NCBI GenBank assembly: GCA_029962745.1
Contig: CM057156.1
Span: forward strand, 31,415,853 to 31,479,852
Source of the DNA: Echinometra lucunter
Taxonomy: Eukaryota > Echinodermata > Echinoidea > Camarodonta > Echinometridae
Direction of reading: 5' to 3'
Length of the DNA: 64,000 nucleotides
Part shown: in pieces, positions 12,604 to 64,000 of the stretch
How the letters are laid out: every line of letters begins with the position of its first letter
Numbering within the stretch: position 1 is the first letter of the stretch
Notes under the pieces: generated by a model
Databases searched by the model: none
What the model saw: the letters and a program-made list of their open reading frames with translations, nothing else
What the model was told of the DNA's origin: nothing
Translations under genes and position numbers: made by a program

Positions 12604-13968
12604 AATAGCGCCCTAGCGATCGCGATTTCTTTTTGAATAGGGACGCAGTCGGTAAAACAATATTAATATTTAGAGCATATTGTGCCTATGGACCCGTTTC
12701 TCGAAACGACAATAAGGCAACACAGTTTTCTCTATTTAAAAAAAAAATCATTTTATTTGTGCGTGTGTGAGGGTGTGCGTTGGTGTGTGTGTGGGTGTGG
12801 ACGATTTATGACGATTTGTGAAACAGGGCCCCTATTTTACGAGTGACAAGTTTCTGGACGGCTTTTTCTAGTGAGCTTGGTATTTACTCCTCCCCCCCCC
12901 CCCCCCCCATAATTCTGCCTCCACCAACAGGAAGGAGAAATCTCAGGAACGATCACCAGATATTACCCCCCCCCCCCCTCAACATTGGATTAAAAGAGTT
13001 GTAAAATATTGTCAATAGAACTAAATCTCATTCGTGTCAACCCTGTACATGAAGATGTCTTTGCAAATTTCGAGATATGAAAATTATCTCAGGTTCATGT
13101 GAAGGATGCATGTATGCAAAATTTGAAGAAAAAAAAAGGGGTAGAAAATCAATGTCTTGCCAATAGTAATAAATCTTTCCTTTTCTCTCTCTCTCTCTCT
13201 CTCCTCCTCCTCCTCCTCCTCACCTTTTTGCTCCATACATATCCGTCTCTTGTACCCTCTCTTACTCTCATCTCTTTCCATGTCTCCCTTGTCTGCTCAG
13301 ATCTTCCAACTACCTACATGTACGATACCTCACAAAAAACAGGCACACGTATTCTGAGCTGGAAACACCTGCTTTCATCAGCTGGCATTCTTGTACTTGG
13401 TACTTGTATTATAGCCATTCCTCAGTGTAAACTCATTGAAAAGATCTCCAAATAAGATTCCTCAATAATGACACGGTAATTTTGCTACCCAGGTCTATTT
13501 GTTCCCCTGTAACTCCGCTGTACAAAGATTCCCACCATATAACAAGGTTATGTTGCTGGTTCCAAATCTTCAATTTTTTTTTTTATCCCCCCCCCCCCCC
13601 CCCCCCATATAAGATTCCTGATACAAAGTGTTATTTTCAGGGTCCCAAAGTCGCACTTTTCACATGAATAATATGATCCCCCAGCTGGTTTCCAGTTTGA
13701 CAGTTGACACAATAAGTCCATGCTCTTCTACTGATGTATCAAGGCACATGCATTTTGATACTAGTACAATAGAACCTCATGATAAAGAACATTGCTATAA
13801 CAAAAATCTTACTGGTCCAATTCTTTGTACATGTATTTCACTGCTTTTTAGCCATATACATGTAACAAGGTTTTGACATAAAGAGGTACTTATAATTTCC
13901 TTGGTCCAGAGGAGTTAGTTTTTAACGAAGTTCACCTGTTTTCCGATAGTGACTGATCTGCTTCTACA
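12604..13968. other. No gene seen
   Basis: (GT)-rich 12760-12797, poly(C) at about 12890-12908, 12966-12977 and 13586-13607, and (CT)n/(CTC)n at 13184-13220. No coding signal. Confidence 0.65.
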
Positions 13969-15580
13969 ATACAAGGCAAACGCCAAGCGTTGTCTCGCCT
14001 GCATATTGCAGTCATGAAGAGACTGCATGTCAAAACTATGCTATATGACTTCTGAGGCTGTCAGCAGTTTAGGGGGTGAATTGTGGTTCTGACAGTTTAC
14101 ATATGCAATAATGGTATAGGCCTACTTTATCCCTAGGAAATCAGATAACACTAAAAATGCTGTTAATACTATGAAGCTATAATTATTTCCATGCAAGTAA
14201 GGAAATGAATGTTAGTGAAAAAGAATGTAACTGATAATAATGTGAGTAAAATTGTAAAATTAAATTAATTATTAAGGTGTTATGGCAAACTTCTTGTTTG
14301 AAAAATGGTATGAATTTGGTGATTCCACGTCAAAGCTATAGAAAGTTATTAGGTGTACAACATAGCACAGTGCCAGTTATGAAAAGTTCATTGACCTTTG
14401 ACCTTTGACCTTAATCAAATTCAACTCACATTCGAACTTGACCTGAACCTTCAAGAGATGGACCTCTCATATGAATTTGGCAATCCTACCTCAAAGGTAT
14501 AGAAAGTTATTGTGTGTACAACATAGCACAGTGCCAGTCATGGAAAGTTCATTGACCTTTGACCTCTGACCTTATTCAAATTCAACTCATACTCAAACTT
14601 GACCTGTGCCTTCAAGAGATGTACCTCTGGTATAAATTTGGTGATCCCACCTCGAAGCTATAGAAAGTTATTGTGTGTACAACACAGCACAGTGCCAGTC
14701 ATGGAAAGTTCATTGACCTTTGACCTTTGACCTTAATCAAATTCAACTCACATTCGAACTTGACCTGCACCTTCAAGAGATGGACCTCTTGTATGAATTT
14801 GGCAATCCTACCTCGAAGGTATAAAAAGTTATTGTGTGTACAATATAGCACAGTGCCAGTCATGGAAAGTTCATTGACCTTTGACCTTTGACCTTATTCA
14901 AATTCGACTCATATTCGAACTTGACCTGCGCCTTCAAGAGATGGACCTCTGGTATGAATTTGGTGATTCCACGTCAAAGCTATAGAAAGTTATTAGGTGT
15001 ACAACATAGCACAGTGCCAGTTATGAAAAGTTCATTGACCTTTGACCTTTGACCTTAATCAAATTCAACTCACATTCGAACTTGACCTGTGCCTTCAAGA
15101 GATGTACCTCTGGTATAAATTTGGTGATCCCACCTCGAAGCTATAGAAAGTTGTGTGTACAACACAGCACAGTGCCAGTCATGGAAAGTTCATTGACCTT
15201 TGACCTTTGACCTTAATCAAATTCAACTCACATTCGAACTTGACCTGAACCTTCAAGAGATGGACCTCTTGTATGAATTTGGCAATCCTACCTCGAAGGT
15301 ATAAAAAGTTATTGTGTGTACAATATAGCACAGTGCCAGTCATGGAAAGTTCTTGACCTTTGACCTTTGACCTTATTCAAATTCGACTCATATTCGAACT
15401 TGACCTGCGCCTTCAAGAGATGGACCTCTGGTATGAATTTGGTGATCCCACCTTAAAGCTATAGAAAGTTATTGGGTGTACAACACAATTGTTGACGACG
15501 ACGCCGCCGCCGACGCCGACGACGCCGACACCGGAAATAGTGATACCTATGTCTCGCTCCGCTACGCAGGCGAGACAAAA
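13969..15580 (+). mobile_element. Tandem-repeat element family C
   Basis: Left end ATACAAGGCAAACGCC with TTGTCTCGCCTGC; right end GCAGGCGAGACAAAAA, which pair as subterminal inverted repeats. About seven and a half 160-bp units (14280-15480), each with TGACCTTTGACCTTTGACC-type motifs, then a GACGACGCCG microsatellite and a terminal hairpin TCTCGC...GCGAGA. The left-end motif ACAAGGC is shared with family B. Confidence 0.8.
14280..15480. repeat. ~160-bp tandem array of family C
   Basis: Units begin near GAAAGTTATT at about 14341, 14502, 14662, 14824 and so on. Alternate units share variants (AGGTGTACAACATAGC versus GTGTACAACACAGC), which suggests that a higher-order block of units was duplicated. 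Confidence 0.9.
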
Positions 15581-16121
15581 ACTAGATGAATCCTCAACTG
15601 CGCGCGGTAGAAATTTATGCCTCCGCAATTGCAAAATCGGAAATATATAACACATTTATATTGATTTTTTTTATTTTCATGTATAAAATGACATATGTGC
15701 TAAGTTTGAGGTTGATTGGTAAAATGGCTGTTGAGTTATGGTGAAAACGAACCATTTCTATGTACATAATGACCTCTGAACTTTGACCTAGTGACCCCCA
15801 AATCTAATCAGATCATTGTCCCTTCCATGTGCATACATGAGCCAAGTTTGAACCTAATCTGTCAAATGGTTCTTAAGTTATCGCGAGAACGAGACATTTT
15901 TGTTTATTATTACCTTTGACCTTGACCTTTGACCTTGAGACTCCAAAATCTATTCAGATCATTGTCCCTCCCATATGCATACACGAGCCAAGTTTGAAGT
16001 TGATCCGTCAAACGGTTCCTAAGTTATCGCGAGAACGGAAACCGGACGGACTGACGGACGGACGGATGACCCAAAACTTAATGCCTCCGGCAACCACCTA
16101 TGGTGAGCGGAAGCATAAAAA
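15579..16121 (+). mobile_element. Tandem-repeat element family A, copy 1
   Basis: Left end ACTAGATGAATCCTCAACTG, TTTATGCCTCCGC; right end AGCGGAAGCATAAAAAA. It joins the right end of the family C element without a gap. Includes a GACGGACGGACGG run near 16050. Confidence 0.85.
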
Positions 16122-16604
16122 ACCCAAACGATTCTCGCGTCTGACAATATATGTGCCACTAACGTCCATACCATGACAGGCCTATTTTCCAACTCATGGG
16201 TCGACAATTGTTTCCAAGATAGCAGATGCTGCGAGTGAGAGTTGATGACTAATACAGTAGAAGAAATATTAAACTGACTGAGGGATCTCAAGTGCAGGGA
16301 AGAATAAAGAGTTAGTAGAATTAGCAGTGAGAGCCCAGGGAAAATATGAAGTGTTAAAAGTCTGTTATCAATCAGAATGGGGGCAGAAAAAGCGACTTGT
16401 GCAAGGTAATAATGGTACTATTGTCGACCCATCTCACGCTAGAGTGACTGTTACAACTGAACCGAATGAGGGCGCAAGGATGTGAAACGCAAGAATTCCC
16501 CCCCCCCCCCCCCCTTTTCTCATCTCTTGTCCATTCCATTAACAAGACAAACAACAATTCACACTCTCTCACTCATCAAAATCAAAGAGGAATCGAAATA
16601 CTTT

Positions 16605-17634
16605 GTTAGGTTGGTAAATATCTGGTGTTTATTTCTGTAGCATTCTTCTTCCCTATAATCACATACAGAAGGGAAACATTTCAACATTCGACATCATACC
16701 TTTGTCATCAAGTCATATCTTTATGGCTTAAATCAAAAAGGGAGCAGGTTAGACTCTTACAGAGACAGATATTATATATCCACTGATATAAGCATGGTGA
16801 ATTTAGACATGGCAAATTAATGAAATCTATGAGATAAACCAAGTCATTTGTGGGATTAAGTTAAATATTCAGAATATATCTCAAATATAAATGCACAGCA
16901 TACATGAAGGCTGGTTTTAAAGCTTAGGAAATTCTTCTTCTTTTCCTTCTTCCATCAAGTACAGTCCTCTCTGCAGAGTATAGTCTTTTGAGCGTGTTCC
17001 TAGAATTATTGGTCGACTGGCATGCCTTCTTAAATGTATGAAGTGATAACATAAACATGGAGTGAAAAGACATTGTCAGTCTTTCACTAACGCTATAAAG
17101 AATAACATTTTCAAAAATATTGTTGTTCCATATTGCAGACACCTATATTCTTATGCATACATACATCTTCCAGAATATTATTAAATAAGTTAGACAGTAA
17201 TGTTATTTTAACCCTGACTCATAGACTAGATAACTTGAGAAAGCACATCACAGGCATATGTTGTTGCTTTTTTAATAACTGTCCATCTACAATACCTTGA
17301 CTAAAGGTATAAACTAATAACGTTTTTCCAAAAGAAAAAGAGAAAAGAAAATGCAAAAACTTTGTCTACTCTGAATGCTCAATTGTCACTTTAATCTGCT
17401 GGTCTGAAAAGGATTCCTTAAATTTCAACATTATTTCTACACAAGACTTGAGAATAGAGCAATCATAATCAATAAATCTTAATTGTAACTGATTGCCTGC
17501 GCTTCGGAAAGGTTGATGTATCATTGAGAACAACTTGGTAGTGTTATCATAGCCAGGGAAAACAAAATCGGAGGAATGGCATTGATATTCCAAATGCCAA
17601 TGGATGAAAGGGGTTTCTTGCCCAGCCATGGCGT
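16605..17634 (-). other. EEF2: EEF2 3' untranslated region (predicted)
   Basis: From the stop codon the minus strand runs about 1 kb without coding signal. The first AATAAA I find on that strand lies at 16628-16633 (TTTATT on the plus strand), so cleavage is expected near 16600-16615. The length is inference; RNA 3' end data would fix it. Confidence 0.55.
16628..16633 (-). terminator. Candidate EEF2 poly(A) signal AATAAA
   Basis: TTTATT on the plus strand is AATAAA on the gene strand, about 1 kb downstream of the stop codon; I saw no earlier AATAAA in the gene direction. Confidence 0.5.
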
Positions 17635-57783
<40,149 letters not shown>

Positions 57784-57860
57784 TTTGGATATTTGTTCTG
57801 TTTCTCCCACCAGATGTCGAGAAAATGTTACTCGGTATTCGCCGGGTAACTAAAAAGGGT
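57784..57860 (-). promoter_or_regulatory. EEF2: EEF2 5' UTR with candidate TOP-like start
   Basis: Reading the minus strand, CACCCTTTTTAG at 57849-57861 is a C followed by a pyrimidine run, as at the starts of TOP mRNAs, a class that includes vertebrate EEF2. From there about 75 nt lead to the ATG. The distance to the TATA box (about 44 nt) is longer than usual, so the true start may lie near 57870 instead. Confidence 0.4.
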
Positions 57861-57896
57861 GCAACGTAGCTAGTGAACGCGCGGCGTACGTACACA

Positions 57897-57903
57897 TTAT
57901 ATA
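57897..57903 (-). promoter_or_regulatory. TATA box candidate, TATATAA
   Basis: The minus strand reads GTGTATATAATGTG about 115-120 nt upstream of the ATG. It is the only TATA-like motif immediately upstream in the right orientation; position relative to a start site is plausible but unproven. Confidence 0.45.
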
Positions 57904-57950
57904 CACTCGTACTGCTCGCGTACTCCGTCGATCGTATATATGCAAGTAAT

Positions 57951-57973
57951 GTTCACGTAGTGTACACGTGAAC
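57951..57973. promoter_or_regulatory. Palindrome with E-box CACGTG upstream of EEF2
   Basis: Arms GTTCACGT and ACGTGAAC flank a 7-base centre and include a perfect CACGTG at 57965-57970. It lies about 60 bp upstream of the TATA candidate. E-boxes of this form bind bHLH factors such as Myc; the function here is inference. Confidence 0.35.
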
Positions 57974-58596
57974 AGGCTAGCCGGTGTCTTCGCGTAAATT
58001 GACTCAATAATTTTTACATTAACGTACTATCATATAAGTAGAACGTATTTCTTCGGTCATACGATAAATAAAAGAAACAACAAATGACACAATACAGGAT
58101 TGCGCAACATCCGTGACACACACTGTGCAAGTACGTCAGATACTCGCATACAGTTTCAGAGGATATTGTGAGTTGATGTCGCAATACATGTTTTGTTTTG
58201 TTCTGTTTTGTTATGAAGGTGTGTGACTGTGTACTATTTGGGGGATTCTCTATGGATTTTACAGACATGTCATGTAGGCCTATCGAGGCTTATTAATCAA
58301 TCAGAAACGATTGTTTAAGTCTGGGACCGAAAGACGTGACTCGGAGGGGGTCATAATTGCCACCCTGAAAAAAAAATCTGTCAGGTGAAGAAAAGGAGAG
58401 AAGAGAAAAAGGAAGAGCAAGGAGCCAGGGGCAAGGAGAAAAAAGAAGAAAGGAAAAGAGAAAAAGAAAAGAATAGAAGGAAAGAGGAAGAAGAGGATTT
58501 AAAGAAAGGACAATTAAGGAAAAAAACTGGAATAAAGGAAGCGCTCGCTCCTAAAGCGGTCCTAAAGCTGCATTTTAGGTATGGTGTCTAATAAAC

Positions 58597-58720
58597 CGTA
58601 TCAGGACAACTCCCCCCGAGGACAACTCCCCTGGAGGACAACTCCCCCAAGGACAACTCCCCCGGGGCACAACTCCCCGGGGGGATGACTCCCATCACCG
58701 AACTCCCCTGGTGGACACCC
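58597..58720. repeat. 15-bp tandem repeats, left outer end of foldback element
   Basis: About eight degenerate units such as GAGGACAACTCCCCT, ending in a poly(C) run at about 58718-58731. Matches the complement of 62520-62760. Confidence 0.85.
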
Positions 58721-59802
58721 CCCCCCCCCCTTTATGGACAAAATTACGCATGAAATTTTGTTTTTATGACAACGCCTTGCTCGTGAGGAACTGTAAAATA
58801 AATCTTTCCTTTTTATAAATCAAACTTAAGTAATTGATCCAGTATTTTTTTGTTTTTATTACAACTCTCCCGGAGGAGAACAGCTCCTCGGGGATGACAA
58901 ACGGGGATGGGCGAGGGGTAGAGGGTTGCTATTCGTTTAATAAGGTATAAGGTCATTTGTCGCTCTAATTGCTAACTTTTTTTTAAAAAAATACTCACCC
59001 TTTTGCTCCCATTTTTGCGCCAAAGTACACATTCAAGAAAATAAGAACTCTAGTAATGGGTACGCTTTTCCGCCCAAGGGTGTTGGGTTTGACAGCTTCA
59101 GCGGCACACTCCCATCGGAACCAAATCTGATCAAAAGAAGAGAGAAAAGAAAGGAATAAAATGAAGAAAGGAAAGTGAGGAAACTAAGTAGGAAGCTACA
59201 AAAGTAGAGAATGGTGTATCTAGTCGTAGTCTTCAGGAAAAGGGGGAGATGGCCCATAATCAAGCTTAAGAATAGAAGTCACTTCGCTCGATCAGCAGCC
59301 GTGATTGGGTCCCGTTCCTTTTTTTAAAAAAATCACAATTTTCAGGCAAGATATCATATAAAAATCTTACTTTTTAGGGGAGCGGTCGACCCCCCCCCCC
59401 CCCCCGAGATCCGGTATCCGCCCCTTTGTTAAACTCACTGACTATAAGTGAAAAGAAAACCTTAACGGAATTTTATATTGAATGCATGTTAATTTCATAT
59501 TTGTTAAAGGACTCGGATCTACGTATTTAGCGTCCAGGGAGCATGTGCGAGTATCATTCTTTGCGCTGAAACCACATGAAAACATCAATAATAAAGTACC
59601 TCATTCAAGAGTAGAAGAGAAACAAAAAGGAAAAGTCATCGTTAGATTCTTATGATTTGACAAATTTGGACACATATTGAGCTCTGGTATCTAAATTTGC
59701 TGATGAAATTAATCATTTTTTCTTACTTAGAATATCTACATTCAGCTGACCTGAAACCTAGAGGTTTTATGTATTTGTTCTTCTTCTTATTTTTTTTTTT
59801 AT

Positions 59803-61440
59803 ATATTGTCGTTTCGATCCATCACTTCGTCTTCTAATGTAATCATCCAGGCCCAACCCTCCGAACATTATGCCATAATCTTAAAGGTTCTCATTTGGGG
59901 GGGGGGGGATTGCCCCATAGATGTATTTTTGTATACGCGTTTATACTACACCAACTTCCAAACTTCGAAATGTGGCGGGTCATCACCTATCCCCCCCCCC
60001 CACACACACACACAACACACACACACACAGCCCGCACGATACTGAAGCCCCTGTATCTACACCACTAAAGACTACACTGCATGGGCACTTTGTGAACGCC
60101 TCCTGTATTGTTTGTTGTCTCAGTAACTATCTTAAGAACTGATTTCATAATTTCGTTGATATTTGTTTTTGTTAGTTATATGTGTTAGGGAAAAGCTATA
60201 CGAAGAATAATTTCAAATGTTAATTTATTTTGATAAAATCTGAAAAAAATTGAAAAATATTATTGAGGGGGTGTGTGCCTTTAGTAATTTAAACAGCTAC
60301 AATTCAAATATAATTGCGGCTATTGTTTGAAATTGACTGTGATGAGCTGATAATGAGGAGGAGAATTACATGACAACGAAGATGATCAGGAGAGAGCTGC
60401 TGTAAAAATCAAAGAAAATAAGCACGCTGACCTAGGATGGAAACGGGGATGGGAAAATGATGACTGCAGTGATCATGGTGATAACTGGTAAGTAGGGGGG
60501 AAAAAATCTCAAGTCGGTCATCTTATCATTTTGTGCCAATCAGTAAGAACAGAATTACACTTTGAATTCTCACCCATTCCATTTCTTCAGATTTCTTCTA
60601 CCCTGTTTCATCCTTTCCATCCTTTTAATAAGCTTTTTACCCATATCCCGGCTTTAGGTAAAATATAGTGCCTGGCTCAAATACTCACAATGCACTAGTT
60701 AACAATCAGAAGAAAAACACAATTTTCTTTGGTATACAATACATTCTTTGAAGGACGAGTCAGAGTAGAAAACTGTAGAAAAGTTGAAACTAAAAGATTA
60801 GAAAAATATAGGGGATAAGAAAGGTTGAATTAAGGCCTCCACACACACACACACCACACATACACACACACATACACACACCCAAAAATATCGTCCAGGT
60901 GTGGAATGTCTATTTGTTTTTTGATAAGTATAAAACAGTTCTTCTATATGATGTTACATTCAATGATGATGATAGCGTTACATAAATACTGGTATCTCTG
61001 ACATACTGTTTGAAATGATTTCACTTGTTTTGTTAACGGTGTTTTTTTTCAAGAAAATAAATACTTAAAAACGAAATTGTGTCTCTTAGGGATTTTTTCA
61101 AACTTTTACACCCACTCTTATGTATGTTTGTTTTGTTAATATATGTTTCTTTTATGTTATTGTTGTTTTCCATTCTCAAACTAATACAACTGATATTGTA
61201 TAAAACACATTTGTTAATATGTTTTTAGTAAGCCAAAGTTTCACCAATTGAAACATAGTTGCAATGGTCATATCATGTTTGATGATTGTTTATTTTTGTA
61301 CGCAAACATTATGGAATCAAATGTTATCTGACAAACATAGACTGGATTATAGTGTAATTTTTAATGAGTAAACTAATGGTTTCTCCAAGCTTTATGACTG
61401 ATAGATTTATTTAGGCACTGTTAGGCTCTATATAACAAAG
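59803..61440. other. Unique centre of foldback element, no gene seen
   Basis: AT-rich, with (CA)n near 60001-60030 and 60841-60882 and a poly(G) run near 59898. I find no transposase motif or long open frame. Confidence 0.6.
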
Positions 61441-62519
61441 AAAAAATAAGAAGAACAGATACATAAAACCTCTAGGTTTCAGGTCAGATGAATACAGATA
61501 TTCTAAGTAAGAAAAATGATTAATTTCATAAGCGAATTTAGATATCAAAGCTCAATATGTGTCCAAATTTGTCAAATCATAAGAATCTAACGATGACTTT
61601 TCCTTTTTGTTTCTCTTCTACTCTTGAATGAGGTACTTTATTATTGATGTTTTCATGTGGTTTCAGCGCAAAGAATGATACTCGCACATACTCGCTGGAC
61701 GCTAAATACGTAGAAGCACCAGTCCTTTAACAAAAATGAAATTAACATGCATTCAATATAAAATTCCGTTAAGGTTTTCTTTTCATTTACAGTCAGTGAG
61801 TTTAACAAAGGGGCGGATACCGGATCTCGGGGGGGGGGGGGGAGGGGTCGACCGCTTCCCTAAAAAGTAAGATTTTTATACGATATCTTGCCTGAAAATT
61901 GTGCATTTAGATTAAAAAAAAAGGAACGGGACCCAATCACGGCTGCTGATCGAGCGAAATGACTTCTATTCTTAAGCTTGATTGTGGGCCATCTCCCCCT
62001 TTTCCTGAAGACTACGACTAGATACACCATTCTCTACTTTTGTAGCTTCCTACTTAGTTTCCTCACTTTCCTTTCTTCTTTTTATTCCTTTCTTTTCTCT
62101 CTTCTCATGATCAGATTTGGTTCCGATGGGAGTGTGCCGCTGAAGCTATCATACCCAACACCCTTGGGCGGAAAAGCGTACCCATTACTAGAGTTCTTAT
62201 TTTCTTGAATGTGTACTTTGGCGCAAAAATGGGAGCAAAAGGGTGAGTATTTTTTTTTTAAAAAGTTAGCAACTAGAGCGACAAATGACCTAATACCTTA
62301 TTAAACGAATAGCAACCCTCTACCCCTCGCCCATCCCCGTTTGTCATCCCCGAGGAGATGTTCTCCTCCGGGAGAGTTGTAATAAATAATTAAATAATTA
62401 AATAATTAATTACTTAAGTTTGATTTATAAAAAGGAAAGATTTATTTTACAGTTCCTCATGAGCAAGACGTTGTCATAAAAACAAATTTCATGCGTGATT
62501 TTGTCCTTAAAGGGGGGGG

Positions 62520-62760
62520 GGGTGTCCTCCGGGGGAGTTGTGTGATGGAAGTCATCCCCCGGGGAGTTGTGCTCCGGGGGAGTTGTCCTCAGGGGAGTTC
62601 TCCTCCGGGGGAGTTGTCCTCGGGGGAGTTGTCCTCCGGGGGAGTCGTCCTCGGGGGGAGTTGTCCTCCGGGGGAGTTGCCCTCCGGGGGAGCTGTCCTC
62701 CGGGGGAGTTGTCAGGTGGGAGTTGTCCCCGGGGGAGTTGTCCTCCGGGGGAGTAGTCCT
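62520..62760. repeat. 15/16-bp tandem repeats, right outer end of foldback element
   Basis: About 15 units of the type GGGGGAGTTGTCCTCC. Open frames through it encode glycine/serine-rich repeats only because the period is close to a multiple of three; they are not genes. Confidence 0.85.
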
Positions 62761-62775
62761 AGAACCCTAATAAAC

Positions 62776-63486
62776 TAATGCCAGTGAGTATTCTTGCGAA
62801 AGGAAATTTGGTTTGCACCTTGTGTCCCCGATATCTGATGTGATATACATGTACTGTTAGTTGAACTGCAATGAACCGAATATCAAGATGATGATGAAAT
62901 ACGATGTAGTATTTTATTTTTTCATTTGAAATTTCTGCATAGTCATGAAAAATGTTTGTCAGCTTTGCTGGGTATATGATCTCATCGCGGAATTCGAGAA
63001 AAAACTAAAACCAAAAAAAATGCACAGCCTGACATTAAAAACCTATATAATGCAAGATAAAAAGAGAAAGGAAAATGGATTTAAATTTATGTTAACCTAT
63101 ATCATCAATAGCTAGAAATACTATTATTTATGTTCTACTTTGTTTCTAATTATTTTCTTTTTTCTGTTTAAAAGCTTACGTTATCTATGTTGATTTATGA
63201 TGATGTTCATGTTTATGTCAGAACAGAGTATTGATAAATATCTGCTTAAATGCTTGTTTAAATAAGTGTTCAATAAATACATTTCAATTCAGTTCAATTC
63301 ATATATCTTATGTCATCCGATTAGTCTTCCATGCATAGTGATTTGTACAGTTTTGATTCAACCTGTTTTGTCCATGCACAATATAGGAAATGGATCGGCG
63401 CATGCACTCTTTTTAGACCACTTTTTTCTATTTTTCTAGTCATTTGCCCATCTAACACGCTGACATTCCCAATAAAATGTCAAATG
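62776..63486. other. No gene seen beyond a LINE tail
   Basis: AT-rich flank of the foldback element. The final stretch 63743-64000 is also featureless to my eye. Confidence 0.6.
63100..63300 (+). mobile_element. Non-LTR retrotransposon tail, (TTCAA)n
   Basis: CAATAAATACATTTCAATTC followed by AGTTCAATTC; same tail style as at 44110-44147. The 5' limit is a guess. Confidence 0.4.
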
Positions 63487-63742
63487 CAGGGGCAACGCTA
63501 CGGGGGGGGGGGCAGGGGGCCACCGTCCCCCTATTATTTTTCAAGTGACCAAAAAAGAAAAAAGAGGAGAAAGGGAGAAAAGGGAGGAGAAAGAAGAAAG
63601 AACATTATGGAAAAAAGAGATGGTCGGGTCATGTAACTGTAGAATACCCCTTATATTTTTTTTTCAGTTAAAACATAAATAAACTCACCTGTTGGTCATC
63701 TTGCGCCCCCCCCCCCATCAAATTACCCTGGCGCCACCCCTG
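63487..63742. mobile_element. Small hAT-like MITE, second copy
   Basis: Ends CAGGGGCAACGCTACGGGG and, inverted, CAGGGGTGGCGCCAGGG; flanks GTCAAATG and GTCAATTC match at six of eight. Internal TTTTTCAAGTGACC and AAACTCACCTGTTGGTCAT align with 8937-9212. Confidence 0.75.
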
Positions 63743-64000
63743 GTCAATTCAGATCCTGCATTTGATGATGAATTCATTTTCTTTCATGGTCTTTATTCTC
63801 ACTCAAGAGTATCATGATAGGGTGAATTGAAATCGAAAATCTCGTTATCGCTCTCGGTGCATGCGATCTGACATTAAATCAGGGTTCAATGTCGTTTTTC
63901 CGAAGGTTCGTTTTTCCGAAGTTCCATATCAAATTATTAAGGATTCGTTATAAACAAACCTCCGTTATTCCAAGAGATTGTACTTTCGAAGAATCACATC

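Larger units (their letters stand above)
58597..62766. mobile_element. Foldback transposon, TU-like, 4.17 kb
   Basis: Two long inverted arms (about 58597-59802 and 61441-62766) surround a 1.6-kb centre with no coding signal. Each arm's outer end consists of roughly 15-bp tandem repeats built on GAGGACAACTCCCCC (left) and its complement (right). The inner arm parts are near-identical complements. CTAATAAAC occurs directly at both borders (58588-58596 and 62767-62775), giving an 8-9-bp target duplication. Long arms with a tandem-repeat outer domain and an 8-bp duplication are what I recall for sea urchin TU elements. No transposase is seen, so it is probably non-autonomous. Confidence 0.85.

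Noticed and set aside
14280..15480. Regular repeats considered as a CRISPR array
   Set aside because: Units are about 160 bp and repeat throughout without unique spacers, in a eukaryotic genome; it is a satellite-like array.
62491..62778. Overlapping open frames encoding GGVVLRGSCP-type repeats
   Set aside because: They result from the 15-bp repeat of the foldback element, which is open in several frames; all three overlapping frames look alike.

Overview
The window is eukaryotic: one widely spaced intron-containing gene sits in AT-rich, repeat-packed DNA with many poly(C)/poly(G) runs, microsatellites and transposons. It most resembles a marine invertebrate deuterostome, and a sea urchin is my best guess. 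The main clue is a 4.2-kb foldback element at 58597-62766 whose long inverted arms end in about 15-bp tandem repeats and which is flanked by a target duplication. This is the layout I recall for the TU elements of Strongylocentrotus. Species is inferred, not proven.

The only host gene I can support is translation elongation factor 2 (EEF2), on the minus strand. Its coding region runs from the ATG at 57783 down to the stop at 17635. I could place all 15 coding exons with GT-AG borders and matching phases. They sum to 2529 nt, or 842 residues plus stop, the same length as yeast eEF2. Exon 1 contributes only the ATG. The P-loop, DSPGH, NKMD, the regulatory Thr57 and the diphthamide His699 are all present. 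A TATA box, a pyrimidine-rich candidate start and an E-box palindrome lie upstream; a likely poly(A) signal lies about 1 kb past the stop.

The introns are mostly transposon landing sites, often nested. Intron 14 holds a Harbinger-like element (TTA duplications) containing an L2-type LINE, which is itself split by a tandem-repeat element. Intron 13 holds a tandem-repeat element split by an hAT-like element. Intron 12 holds an hAT-like element carrying a satellite, a tandem-repeat element split by a solo LTR, and a second hAT-like element near its right end. Intron 6 holds a tandem-repeat element split by an hAT copy, and an hAT copy split by a tandem-repeat element. Intron 1 holds another tandem-repeat element and a 583-bp hAT-like MITE with long arms. 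Many of these borders rest on exact target duplications.

The tandem-repeat elements form at least three families (here A, B and C). They share 140-165-bp repeats, a short microsatellite near one end, subterminal inverted repeats, a terminal hairpin and an A-rich end without target duplication. This fits Helentron-associated elements (HINE, pearl, DINE-1). Their repeats carry the motif TGACCTTTGACC, whose reverse complement is the DR1 nuclear-receptor consensus; I count roughly 45 copies by eye, most inside EEF2 introns.

Outside the gene, 1-16600 holds LINE 3' fragments, two tRNA-like sequences, an hAT MITE with perfect target duplication, a 269-bp inverted repeat and two abutting tandem-repeat elements. 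The region beyond 58 kb holds the foldback element, a LINE tail and another small MITE.
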